Shown: positions 1 through 6,847, counted from the stretch's first letter. The stretch: 8,727 nucleotides of DNA from a candidate division TM6 bacterium UASB124 (GCA_945872225.1 CAMBZK010000040.1:1-8727), one strand, 5' to 3'. The notes: generated by a model not told the origin, from the letters alone. Numbers and translations: made by a program.

Positions 1-401
1 GCAATATTGTTGTGGGCTATTTTATAGCCAGACCCAAGCTCGATACGTACCGCACGATCTTGTAGCGCAACAAGCAATAAGACGCCATTATTTTTGAAGC
101 GGCTTCCGATGCCCCATTGGTTAAACAGGTTCGTAGCAAATTGCTCAAAACGCATGGCTGGTGCATAGCGATTCACGCTATCGATGATAACAACGGCACA
201 CTCTACGCCAAGCTTGCGCTCACAGGCAATAAGCTTGGTGGCAAGACTTCTGGTCTCTTCTGGCTGCAAAACGCCGACATAGTCGCTGATGTATTTGTTT
301 AGCGGCATAGGGTATTGTGGTGTGGTGACAACTGCTTGTGCTGATGAGCACAGTAATACAACGCTTAACAAGATGCGTGTTACTAGATTTTTTTTGCACA
401 T
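1..401 (-). CDS. TPM-domain (YgcG/Psb32-like) exported protein, 3' end outside the window
   Basis: The reading frame is open from an ATG at 399-401 to the left edge, giving 133 codons with the C-terminus missing. A GAGGAG ribosome binding site (407-412) lies 5 nt upstream of the ATG and fixes the start. Residues 1-22 form a signal peptide: basic n-region (CKKN, then R9), hydrophobic core and probable cleavage after AQA. The mature part matches the TPM fold: LNKYISDYVGVLQPEE near the start, a beta strand VECAVVIIDS, then NQWGIGSRFKNNGVLLLVAL and VRIELGSGYK, which is the family's best-conserved block. TPM proteins are extracytoplasmic and often carry a C-terminal transmembrane segment or glycine-rich tail; that part is not visible. 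Roles reported for members range from photosystem repair in plants to acid phosphatase activity, so no specific activity is assigned. It is transcribed divergently from glyQS. The family call is strong, the function open. Confidence 0.88.
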   Translation of the reverse strand, partial: MCKKNLVTRILLSVVLLCSSAQAVVTTPQYPMPLNKYISDYVGVLQPEETRSLATKLIACERKLGVECAVVIIDSVNRYAPAMRFEQFATNLFNQWGIGSRFKNNGVLLLVALQDRAVRIELGSGYKIAHNNI

Positions 402-596
402 GGGAGCTCCTCTTCATGCAAAAAGGGATAAACTAAAATTGCGTAGATAAAATGAGTGTAGATTTATTTGGATCGTAGCTACGAGTGCTACATTGGTAAG
501 AACAGTAAGATGAAAAACCTGACAAGCAGCCCGATAGGGGCAATTTGAACTTCTACATGGTACCAAATGTGGCACTTTTTGTCTACCTCAAAATCA

Positions 597-624
597 TTGT
601 AATGCACCTGCTGATTGCATAAAA
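597..624 (+). promoter_or_regulatory. Candidate glyQS promoter (weak match)
   Basis: TTGTAA (597-602) and ATAAAA (619-624) are separated by 16 bases. The -35-like box is reasonable; the -10-like box is poor, though it is preceded by TGC. If used, transcription would start near 630 and give a leader of about 100 nt containing both hairpins at 652-685. This is pattern matching by eye only; other AT-rich stretches in the region could serve. Confidence 0.25.
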
Positions 625-651
625 CAGCAAATCGCGGTACATTTTCTTTCT

Positions 652-685
652 GCGGCACATGCCGCCTGCCCCCGTTAAGACGGGG
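652..685 (+). promoter_or_regulatory. Two tandem GC-rich hairpins upstream of glyQS
   Basis: Hairpin 1 pairs GCGGC (652-656) with GCCGC (661-665) around the loop ACAT. Hairpin 2 pairs CCCCGT (670-675) with ACGGGG (680-685) around the loop TAAG. Only four bases separate them, and they sit 43 nt before the glyQS start in otherwise AT-rich DNA. There is no T-run after hairpin 2, so it is not a standard intrinsic terminator. It lacks the T-box sequence that controls some glycyl-tRNA synthetase genes. A leader regulatory structure is possible but the function is unknown. Confidence 0.5.
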
Positions 686-728
686 AATCATATTGAAAAT
701 AGTACATTTAACGAGCACTGAGGGTTTT

Positions 729-2042
729 ATGTCATCGTCAAAGGCAACGCTTGAAAAGATAGTTTCGCTGTGTAAACGGCGTGGTTTTGTCTATCAGTCA
801 GGAGAGATTTATTCTGGCTTGAATGGTGTTTATGATTTCGGGCCATTGGGCGCACTGCTTAAGCACAATATTAAGAATAAGTGGCTTACCTGCATGATGA
901 GCTTTGCTGAGGAAGTCGTCCTTGTTGATGGCTCATTGCTTGGCAGTGCCGACGTCTGGAAGGCTTCTGGTCACTTGGACAATTTCAGCGATCCGATGGT
1001 CGATTGCTTACAATGCAAAAAACGCTATCGTGCTGATGACGTTGATCTTGAAAAAAACTGCCCTCACTGTGGTAATAAAAATTGGACGAGTGTTCGTCAA
1101 TTTAACCTGATGTTTAAAACTGAGCTTGGTGCGATGGCCGATGCGACCAGTGTTGCGTATTTGCGGCCAGAGACGGCACAAGCGATCTTTATCAATTTTA
1201 AAAACGTGATGAGCAGCTATCGGGTGAAGGTTCCGTTTGGGATTGCACAGATTGGTAAAGCTTTTCGTAATGAAATTACCCCAAAACAGTTCTTATTTCG
1301 TATGCGCGAATTCGAGCAAATGGAGATGGAGTTTTTCTGCAAAGGTGAAGATGCAGACCGCTTTTTTGAGCTATGGGTTGAGCGTCGAAAGCAGTTTTTT
1401 ATGCAGCTTGGTCTGACCCCAGAGCGCATTCGCCTCCGCCCACACGCATCTGATGAACTAGCGCATTATTCCAAAGCCTGTATTGACGTTGAGTACGATT
1501 TTCCCTTTGGCTGGAAAGAGCTTGAAGGCATTGCAAATCGAGCCGACTTTGACTTGACGCAACATGGCAAACACGCTGGTAAAGATTTAGGCGTATTTGA
1601 TGATGCAACCAAGAGCTCTTATGTGCCGCATGTGGTTGAGTGCTCGGTCGGTGTTGACCGTCTTTTCTTGACGCTATTGTTTGATGCGTACGATGAAGAC
1701 GAAGTTGATGGTGAAACGCGTACTGTCTTGCGCTTACATCCTGCAATTGCTCCGTTCACGGCAGCGATTATGCCGCTTTCAAGTAAAATCTCTGAGCAGG
1801 CTGAAAAAATATTCTTACATTTAAAAACCAAAGGCTATCGCGTACAGTTTGACGATGGTGGGTCCATCGGTAAGCGCTATCGCCGCCAAGATGAAATTGG
1901 CACGCCCGTTTGCTTTACCTACGATTTTGATAGCGAAACTGATGGTAAGGTTACTGTGCGCAATCGCGATACGATGCAGCAAGAGCGCGTTGCTATTGAT
2001 GGCATCGAGGATTATTTGAAAAATCTGTTAGCAAAAAACTAA
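729..2042 (+). CDS. glyQS: Glycyl-tRNA synthetase, single-chain dimeric (alpha2) type
   Basis: Class II aminoacyl-tRNA synthetase that charges tRNA-Gly with glycine in the cytoplasm. The frame stays open upstream, but the ATG at 729 has GAGGG 4 nt before it and begins the family N-terminus (LEKIVSLCKRRGFVYQSGEIY), giving 437 aa. In order: N-terminal catalytic part with YDFGPLGALLKHNIKNKW (35-52); a zinc ribbon with cysteines 93, 96, 111 and 114; the RPETAQ glycine/ATP region (146-151); motif 2 around FRNEITPKQFLFRMREFEQME (179-199, R180); motif 3 GVDR (308-311); and the anticodon-binding domain (about 335-437) with DDGGSIGKRYRRQDEIGTP. The usual EPS before motif 3 reads ECS (304-306), a small oddity. 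This is the eukaryote/archaea/Thermus-like form, not the alpha2-beta2 GlyQ+GlyS enzyme of Escherichia coli. It leads a four-gene plus-strand cluster. Confidence 0.97.
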   Translation: MSSSKATLEKIVSLCKRRGFVYQSGEIYSGLNGVYDFGPLGALLKHNIKNKWLTCMMSFAEEVVLVDGSLLGSADVWKASGHLDNFSDPMVDCLQCKKRYRADDVDLEKNCPHCGNKNWTSVRQFNLMFKTELGAMADATSVAYLRPETAQAIFINFKNVMSSYRVKVPFGIAQIGKAFRNEITPKQFLFRMREFEQMEMEFFCKGEDADRFFELWVERRKQFFMQLGLTPERIRLRPHASDELAHYSKACIDVEYDFPFGWKELEGIANRADFDLTQHGKHAGKDLGVFDDATKSSYVPHVVECSVGVDRLFLTLLFDAYDEDEVDGETRTVLRLHPAIAPFTAAIMPLSSKISEQAEKIFLHLKTKGYRVQFDDGGSIGKRYRRQDEIGTPVCFTYDFDSETDGKVTVRNRDTMQQERVAIDGIEDYLKNLLAKN

Positions 2043-2067
2043 TATTGCGCATTACCGCTAGGTAGCT

Positions 2068-2646
2068 ATGAATATAATTCGTCGCATCTATGACTGGATG
2101 GGGAGTAAAGTAGGGTCACGCTGGGCGAGTGCCTGGCTGGTACTGCTTTTTTTCATTGAAGCCTCTGTGCTTATAATTCCCGTCGATCCACTGTTGATTT
2201 TGTACTGCGTGAAGCATCAAAAACGCTCTTTTTACTATGCTACGCTAGCAACCATAGCCTCCGTGCTTGGTGGCTTGTTTGGCTATGCCATTGGCGCGGT
2301 GATGTGGCATACCGTTGGTGCCTGGATTGTGCAACACCTTATTTCGCAGCCAGTGTTTGATAGCATTGCAGCAAAGTATGTGCTTTATGAGCATTGGGCA
2401 GTGCTGATCGCGGCTCTGACGCCGGTCCCGTACAAAGCCGTAACGATTTCAGCTGGTTTTTGCCATCTGAGCTTGCCGTCATTTATTTTGTTTTCGATTC
2501 TTGGTCGCGGGATTAGGTTCTATTTGTTGGCAGGCTTGATTTACAAATGGGGTGAACGTATTCAAGCGTTTATTGACCGTTACTTTAACCTGTTGGCGAT
2601 TGCCTTTGTCCTCATTTTGCTACTAAGTGTTAAAGTTCTCTTGTAG
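2068..2646 (+). CDS. YqaA/VTT-family inner-membrane protein (DedA-related)
   Basis: A 192-aa polytopic membrane protein of the VTT (SNARE-associated/DedA superfamily) type, nearest to the YqaA subgroup by length and motifs. Hydrophobic segments are visible at about 21-47, 57-82, 110-130, 135-158 and 172-192. The conserved core is FFIEASVLIIPVDPLL (28-43), with the acidic residue and proline/aspartate typical of a re-entrant loop, and TPVPYKAVTISAGF (118-131) followed by GRGIRFYLLAGL (146-157). Related DedA/VTT proteins act as lipid transporters or scramblases (for example undecaprenyl phosphate or phosphatidylethanolamine recycling) and affect membrane energetics. Which substrate this one handles cannot be read from sequence. 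It starts 25 nt after glyQS with a modest AGGTAG ribosome binding site, so co-transcription is likely; the pairing with glyQS has no obvious functional logic. Confidence 0.88.
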   Translation: MNIIRRIYDWMGSKVGSRWASAWLVLLFFIEASVLIIPVDPLLILYCVKHQKRSFYYATLATIASVLGGLFGYAIGAVMWHTVGAWIVQHLISQPVFDSIAAKYVLYEHWAVLIAALTPVPYKAVTISAGFCHLSLPSFILFSILGRGIRFYLLAGLIYKWGERIQAFIDRYFNLLAIAFVLILLLSVKVLL

Positions 2647-2661
2647 AAAGTGCACAACATT

Positions 2662-3585
2662 ATGGTTTTTACGATTCGTAGATTTAGTTGGCTGTTACTT
2701 TTACTTGCTGCTTGCGGTGGCTGCATTGCGACTGATACGTACAAAAGTCCATTTTTTAACCAGCAGGGTGTTCCATCGGTAGATTTAGCAACACTGCTCA
2801 AGGCTACTGGTGTCTCCTCTCAGCCATCACGTGATGATGTTGTTGCCAAAACGCAGCAGGCCTGGTTGCGGCCGGCTGGTGTGGAGCGGTTTGAGCTTGA
2901 TGACGTGTATGCGCATCGCATGCCTGAGCTTAAGCCACTGTTCAAAAAGCTTGGCTTAATTGACGATATACTGCCGCAAAAGCAGCAATATGATTATGGC
3001 ATGGTCCATGGCGGTACTATTCTTGCGATGCGAGCACGGCTTGGGTTTTTAGCTAAATTGTGGCAAATGGGGGCACGCTTTAAGACCTTGGTTTTACTTG
3101 TTGGCGAGCGTGATATTTATCCTGCTCATGAGGATCTTGCTTCATTTACTTCGCATCAAGATCGTTGCCCAATGCAGCCTGGTTGGCAGCCAGACATATT
3201 GCCAGCGACAGAAGATCAGGCTATGCGTGTAATTTACGACCACATGGTTTTGCCTGATGCTATGCGCCAGGTCCCTATGGTCTTGGTTAATGCCCCAAAA
3301 AAGCAATTGCCAGATGGCAGGTGGCGCAGACCAAACACAAAAGATACGATTGATTCATGGCTTAAACTTAAGCCAGTAGCAGGCTCTTGCCTTGCAGTGA
3401 GCAGTCAGCCGATGGTTGGCTATCAAGATTTAACGGTACGCTGCCTGTTGCCAGCCAGTTTTAGTTTAGAGACCGTTGGCTTTGCTATGCCGCTTGATTT
3501 TGAGTCCGCAGTTCTGTGCCTTGATTCGTTAGCTCGATGCTTGTACCAAGAGCAGGAATATGTAAAACAGCTTGCGGCTGGATAA
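2662..3585 (+). CDS. Putative lipoprotein of unknown function, possibly YdcF/SanA-like (DUF218) fold
   Basis: A 307-aa product beginning with a lipoprotein-type signal: RR after the first few residues, a run of leucines, and the lipobox LAAC with Cys18; a second cysteine (GGC) follows three residues on. The preferred start is ATG 2662; a GTG at 2650 in the same frame (3 nt after the upstream stop) would add four residues. Neither has a strong ribosome binding site, which fits translational coupling. I do not recognise the family with certainty. The order of conserved-looking segments recalls ElyC/SanA/YdcF proteins: YDYGMVHGGTILAMRARLGFL, then LVLLVGERDI, then ATEDQAMRVI, then RPNTKDTIDSWLKL, then LAVSSQPMVGYQDLTVR. 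These parallel the family's G-rich strand, SGG strand, TE-x-x-AM helix, NT-x-(D/E)N segment and the strand ending in an R. Those proteins are linked to envelope polysaccharide or lipid carrier metabolism. The fold call is inference. Confidence 0.7.
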   Translation: MVFTIRRFSWLLLLLAACGGCIATDTYKSPFFNQQGVPSVDLATLLKATGVSSQPSRDDVVAKTQQAWLRPAGVERFELDDVYAHRMPELKPLFKKLGLIDDILPQKQQYDYGMVHGGTILAMRARLGFLAKLWQMGARFKTLVLLVGERDIYPAHEDLASFTSHQDRCPMQPGWQPDILPATEDQAMRVIYDHMVLPDAMRQVPMVLVNAPKKQLPDGRWRRPNTKDTIDSWLKLKPVAGSCLAVSSQPMVGYQDLTVRCLLPASFSLETVGFAMPLDFESAVLCLDSLARCLYQEQEYVKQLAAG

Positions 3586-3634
3586 AAATATTGAAATCAA
3601 TTATTAGTGGTTCAAAAAGAGAGAAGGAGAGTTC

Positions 3635-4390
3635 ATGGTAAAAACATTATGGGTTACTGGATTATTTGTTGTTTCTATGGGCGCGGTATCTGCTGCAAAT
3701 ACGGTTGTTGTAGCGCCAGCTGATGCGATCGAAACAGCTACCAAAGCTGAATTAGATCGGTTAACGGGCATGCTCAAAAGCAATGATCTCGCTTGGGCAG
3801 GGGTTGCACGTGTGCACGTGTTGCTAAAAGATATGGCTGATTTTAAAGCATTTAATGCCGTGTACGAGCAGTACCTTAAAGATACTTGGCTAACGCAATT
3901 TCCTGCACGAGTGACGGTGGCCAGTGCGGTTGATGATGCTGGGTTGATTAGCACGCAAGCCGATGTGGTTGGTAATGGCGTCATAGTCGCGCCAGTCGTT
4001 GTACAAGATGCCCCAGCACCGGTAGGCCCGTTCTCTCCTGCGTGCGTTGCGGAGCAAAATGGGCAGCGTATTTTCTTTGCTTCAGGCCAGCTGCCACGCA
4101 AGGCTGATGGCACCATGGCGGTTGATGTGTTGGAGTCAACGGTACTTGCATTGCAGGCCAATGATGCATTGCTTAAGGCTGCCAAATTTGACTGGCAACA
4201 TGTTGCTCAAGTAACGTTGTATTATCCGGCCTCAACGATTGAAGCTAGGCAAGCTATTTTTGAACAAGTGTTACTACCCTATTTAAAGGCAGCGCGAAAT
4301 ACAGAAGAGCTGCCTATGATCGAAGAAATGGTAGTTAAAAGCTTGCCATTTGGTGTTCCTATGGAAATTGAGGTTACCGCTTTTTCCTGA
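3635..4390 (+). CDS. Exported tandem RidA-like (YjgF/YER057c/UK114) protein
   Basis: A 251-aa protein with an excellent ribosome binding site (AAGGAG 3624-3629, 5 nt before ATG). Residues 1-20 form a signal peptide with probable cleavage after VSA. Two RidA-related units follow. Unit 1 (about 28-115) aligns with E. coli RidA only from its PADVAAQARQSL helix onward. It keeps VHVLLKDMADFKAFNAVYEQYL and the FPAR motif with the substrate-binding arginine (R92), but lacks the first 40 or so residues with the GPY motif and SGQ strand. Unit 2 (about 120-251) is full length: GPFSPA (131-136), ASGQLP (149-154) and a final MEIEVTAF with the conserved glutamate. However, PAR is replaced by PMI (227-229). 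RidA hydrolyses reactive enamine/imine intermediates such as 2-aminoacrylate in the cytosol, so an exported, two-unit version is atypical. It is last in the cluster, before a strong terminator. The family call is firm for unit 2 and good for unit 1; activity is uncertain. Confidence 0.88.
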   Translation: MVKTLWVTGLFVVSMGAVSAANTVVVAPADAIETATKAELDRLTGMLKSNDLAWAGVARVHVLLKDMADFKAFNAVYEQYLKDTWLTQFPARVTVASAVDDAGLISTQADVVGNGVIVAPVVVQDAPAPVGPFSPACVAEQNGQRIFFASGQLPRKADGTMAVDVLESTVLALQANDALLKAAKFDWQHVAQVTLYYPASTIEARQAIFEQVLLPYLKAARNTEELPMIEEMVVKSLPFGVPMEIEVTAFS

Positions 4391-4412
4391 AATTAGCGCT
4401 TGTATAATTTTC

Positions 4413-4456
4413 TCAGTAAAAAAGCCCTGCAAATTTTTGCAGGGCTTTTTTACTGA
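4413..4456. terminator. Perfect bidirectional intrinsic terminator
   Basis: A 21-bp perfect inverted repeat (4413-4433 with 4436-4456) has a GC core GCCCTGC/GCAGGGC flanked by runs of six A and six T. It therefore has the GC stem plus U-tract form when read from either strand. It lies 22 nt after the RidA-like gene and 26 nt after the end of convergent trhO, so one element can end both transcripts. Confidence 0.95.
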
Positions 4457-4482
4457 AACTTCTTTAGGCGTTAACCTAAAAT

Positions 4483-5427
4483 TTATAGAATTGGTTGGTT
4501 GTTGAGCGATGGGTCAATGCGTTGACGCATGGGGCGCTTCGGTACTTTTTCTTCTGTAACCAGTTGAAAACAAACTTCAGAGCAGGTGTTTTCAAGCGTT
4601 TTTACACAAGCGGGACAGCCAATAAAGTGCTTGTTGCACTTGGCATTCAAGCAGTTGGTAAACTCGTCACAGGATGTGCTACAAAGAGCGCAGGTGCCCA
4701 AAATATCATCATTGACGGGGACTGCGATGCGGGCATCAAACACATAATTTTTCCCTCTAAAAAAACCATCAGGGAACTGTTCTGCGTAGCGATGAATGCC
4801 ACCTTCGAGTTGATAGACCTCTTTGGCAATGCCTTTGAGCTTAAGGTAAGCCGAGGCGCGCTCGCAGCGGATGCCTCCGGTGCAATACATCAAAACTTCT
4901 TTATCTTTGAACAGATCAAGATTTTGATCGATATAACCGGGGAAATCTCTGAAATGATCGATGGGTGGCACAATCGCATCTTTAAAAGCGCCAACAGCTG
5001 CTTCGTATTGATTTCTACCGTCGAGGACGATAGTGTTCTGGCCAGCTTGGGCGATTGCTTCGTGAAATGCTGCAGGGCTGAGGTGTTTGCCACCGTGAGC
5101 AGTGCTAACTTCGTTAACGTCAAGGCCAAGGTTAGTTATCTCGTCTTTAACTTTAATTTGCAAGCCAGGAAAATATTCGTGTTCGGCGTTAACCAGGCTG
5201 TCTTTAAAATCTATGTTGCCAAAGAGCTCATGGTCATTCATAGCTACCATGTACGCATTAGTCTGTTCAATAGTTCCATAGACGGTGCCGTTAATGCCTT
5301 CAGTGGCGAGCACAATACGGCCAGAAAGGTTTAGCGCCGTGCACAACTCACGTTGCCATAGCATGATGGCTTGAGGATCAGCGATAGAAACATATTTATA
5401 GTAGAGCAGAATGCGTTTTGTATTCAT
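4483..5427 (-). CDS. trhO: tRNA uridine(34) 5-hydroxylase TrhO (YceA family, rhodanese domain)
   Basis: A 314-aa cytoplasmic enzyme of the YceA/TrhO family, which with oxygen hydroxylates U34 of tRNAs to 5-hydroxyuridine, the first step to cmo5U/mo5U wobble modification. The N-terminal domain (1-95) has LYYKYVSIADP and the strand RIVLATEGINGTVYGT, with EHEYFPGLQIKVKDEI before the linker. The rhodanese domain (about 118-220) has VLDGRNQYEAAVGAF and the active-site loop C182-TGGIR-C188. A C-terminal cysteine-rich segment (246-286) contains nine cysteines (CALC, CNKHFIGCPAC, CSEVC) suggestive of metal binding and typical of the family. No good ribosome binding site precedes ATG 5427, and no better in-frame start is seen. 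It lies 24 nt after the helicase terminator on the same strand, so it needs its own promoter or read-through. A long antisense open frame over it is a shadow. Confidence 0.95.
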   Translation of the reverse strand: MNTKRILLYYKYVSIADPQAIMLWQRELCTALNLSGRIVLATEGINGTVYGTIEQTNAYMVAMNDHELFGNIDFKDSLVNAEHEYFPGLQIKVKDEITNLGLDVNEVSTAHGGKHLSPAAFHEAIAQAGQNTIVLDGRNQYEAAVGAFKDAIVPPIDHFRDFPGYIDQNLDLFKDKEVLMYCTGGIRCERASAYLKLKGIAKEVYQLEGGIHRYAEQFPDGFFRGKNYVFDARIAVPVNDDILGTCALCSTSCDEFTNCLNAKCNKHFIGCPACVKTLENTCSEVCFQLVTEEKVPKRPMRQRIDPSLNNQPIL

Positions 5428-5450
5428 AGTTTAAAACCATCTGATTAAAG

Positions 5451-5532
5451 GAAAAAGGGCACTTGCAGTTGACAGCTTATTATTGCATTGATCGGGTAAT
5501 CAAAACAATAACCTGCGTCACGCAAGTGCCCT
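5451..5532 (-). terminator. Long-armed hairpin terminator after the DEAD-box helicase gene
   Basis: On the minus strand the helicase stop (5539-5541) is followed after 6 nt by an 11-bp perfect stem (AGGGCACTTGC, 5532-5522 with 5466-5456), then the tract TTTTTCC, the signature of an intrinsic terminator. The stem closes not on a short loop but on 55 nt that can pair further: TGAC/GTCA (5470-5473/5517-5520), TTATTG/CAATAA (5480-5485/5506-5511) and TTGAT/ATCAA (5488-5492/5499-5503) around a 6-base loop. Read on the plus strand there is no T-run after the stem, so it should act in one direction. A candidate promoter for trhO lies within the loop. Confidence 0.75.
5479..5508 (-). promoter_or_regulatory. 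Candidate trhO promoter inside the terminator loop
   Basis: On the minus strand TTGTTT (5508-5503) and AATAAT (5484-5479) are 18 bases apart, and TGC directly precedes the -10 box (extended -10 arrangement). The -10 box matches TATAAT at five of six positions; the -35 box is poor. It would start transcription near 5472, about 45 nt before the trhO ATG. The same DNA forms the inner arms of the helicase terminator hairpin. Proposed by eye, low confidence. Confidence 0.35.
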
Positions 5533-5538
5533 CAAAAA

Positions 5539-6840
5539 TTATTTCTTGTCAGCGTACAGTTTAAGCAAAGCTGCACAGACATCAAGTGTTGCATAATCTT
5601 CTTGCAACAATTCCTGAAGTACTTGGGCATACGGGCTCAAATTGTTATCTTTGACAGTTTTTTTGATCAAGTCCATTACTTTGGCGTAACGTGTTGTCTC
5701 AACTTCTTTATCAGTTGGGATTTCAATACGTTTAATCACGGCCTTTGTGTAGCGTTTAATATCTTTAAACGAGTAGAACTCGCGGCGAGACACTAAGCTA
5801 AACGCAGTACCTGATTTACCAGCACGGCCGGTACGACCGATACGGTGAACGTAAGAATCTTCATCTTGTGGAATGTCGTAGTTGAAAACGCACTCAACGT
5901 GTGAAACGTCAATACCACGAGCAGCAACGTCAGTTGCAACAAGGATGTCAGCTTCACCACCGCCCTTTTTGAAACGCATCATAATACGATTACGCTTCTC
6001 TTGGGTAATGTCGCCGTGAATGCCAACAGCATCATAGCCACGAGTCTTTAAATCACTTACCAAATCATCAACACGGCGTTTCGTGTTACAGAAAATGATT
6101 GATGATTTAGGATTATAAAGATCGATTAAGCGAGCAACCGTTTCAACTTTTCTATTGGCTTCAACATCAATATAAAGCTGTTCAATCGCGGGCGCATCCA
6201 CTTGTTCGTGTGAAACCTTAATGTGCACAGGGTCTTTTTGGTAGCGCTTAGCGAGACCCAAAATTTCACGAGCCATGGTTGCAGAGAACAAAAGTGTTTG
6301 TTTGCGTGATGAAGCGAGGCTGAGAATCTTTTCGATATCATCTCTAAAGCCCATATCAAGCATTTTATCTGCTTCGTCAAGGACTACAATATCAATAGTC
6401 TTCAGGTCAATGGTGCGACGATTGATATGGTCAAGAATACGACCTGGTGTGCCGATAATAATGTGTACACCACGGTTGAGCGCTTGAATTTGGCGCTCAA
6501 TCGGTTGTCCACCAAAGACAGGGTGGATTACAACGCCACGTTTGTGAGCACTGAATTTGATGAACTGTTCGGATACTTGCACAGCAAGCTCACGCACAGG
6601 GCAAAGGACCAACACTTGAGGTTTTCTGATCGCAGGATTAACTTTTTCAATCACAGGGATTGCAAAGGCGGCGGTTTTTCCACTACCTGTTGCAGCTTGG
6701 CCGATCACGTCATGGCCGGCTAGAATTACAGGAATAGCTTCAGCCTGAATGGGTGAAGCTTCTTCAAATCCTAAATCGGCAACGGCTGCGAGCAACTCTT
6801 TGGAGAGGCCAAGATCATTAAAGGAGCATTTTTTCGTCAT
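5539..6840 (-). CDS. DEAD-box ATP-dependent RNA helicase
   Basis: A 433-aa superfamily 2 helicase that unwinds or remodels RNA with ATP. Motifs in order: Q motif (F7, then GFEEASPIQAEAIP 24-37 with Q32), Walker A ATGSGKT (50-56), motif Ia PVREL (81-85), GG (110-111), motif Ib TPGR (131-134), motif II DEAD (155-158), motif III SAT (186-188), then in the second RecA domain IIFCNTK (248-254), IHGDITQEKRN, motif V VATDVAARGID (301-311) and motif VI HRIGRTGRAG (332-341). Motif Ia is usually PTREL; the valine is a minor change. The C-terminal extension is only about 80 residues with no RNA-binding DbpA-type domain, so the exact subfamily (RhlE, CshA or DeaD-like) is left open. Start ATG 6840 begins the normal family N-terminus and lies 7 nt after rplU; an upstream TTG at 6870 would overlap rplU. 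Coupling with L21 suggests ribosome assembly, by inference. Confidence 0.95.
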   Translation of the reverse strand: MTKKCSFNDLGLSKELLAAVADLGFEEASPIQAEAIPVILAGHDVIGQAATGSGKTAAFAIPVIEKVNPAIRKPQVLVLCPVRELAVQVSEQFIKFSAHKRGVVIHPVFGGQPIERQIQALNRGVHIIIGTPGRILDHINRRTIDLKTIDIVVLDEADKMLDMGFRDDIEKILSLASSRKQTLLFSATMAREILGLAKRYQKDPVHIKVSHEQVDAPAIEQLYIDVEANRKVETVARLIDLYNPKSSIIFCNTKRRVDDLVSDLKTRGYDAVGIHGDITQEKRNRIMMRFKKGGGEADILVATDVAARGIDVSHVECVFNYDIPQDEDSYVHRIGRTGRAGKSGTAFSLVSRREFYSFKDIKRYTKAVIKRIEIPTDKEVETTRYAKVMDLIKKTVKDNNLSPYAQVLQELLQEDYATLDVCAALLKLYADKK

Positions 6841-6847
6841 GAATAAC

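Larger units (their letters stand above)
402..728. other. Divergent intergenic region between the TPM gene and glyQS
   Basis: This 327-base stretch holds no convincing gene. Short open frames that cross it lack ribosome binding sites or recognisable protein sequence. It must contain the promoters of both flanking genes. Items visible are a 10-base palindrome CGTAGCTACG at 474-483, a weak plus-strand promoter candidate at 597-624 and two neighbouring hairpins at 652-685. No T-box consensus, tRNA or repeat was recognised. On the side facing the TPM gene the DNA is AT-rich, but I could not choose a promoter there. Confidence 0.6.

Noticed and set aside
117..417. Short open frames on both strands at the left edge
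   Set aside because: They are out-of-frame shadows of the TPM-domain gene, which accounts for this DNA with a signal peptide and conserved motifs.
615..728. 38-codon N-terminal extension of glyQS from a TTG at 615
   Set aside because: The extension runs through two hairpins and is cysteine- and arginine-rich without family similarity. ATG 729 has GAGGG at the right distance and starts the conserved N-terminus.
402..728. T-box riboswitch ahead of glyQS
   Set aside because: I found no T-box consensus sequence and no terminator with a U-tract before the start codon.
3604..4185. Minus-strand open frame of 193 codons antisense to the RidA-like gene
   Set aside because: Its composition is low-complexity (Ser, Thr, Ala, Asn rich), as expected for the reverse of an alanine- and valine-rich gene. 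The sense frame has a strong ribosome binding site and recognisable domains.
4495..5334. Plus-strand open frame of 279 codons antisense to trhO
   Set aside because: It lacks a ribosome binding site and any family resemblance, while the opposite strand encodes a complete, well-conserved TrhO with its active-site loop.
5456..5532. Inverted repeat as a miniature transposon or REP-type element
   Set aside because: There is no target-site duplication or second copy in the window. Its position right after a stop codon and before a T-tract is explained by a terminator.
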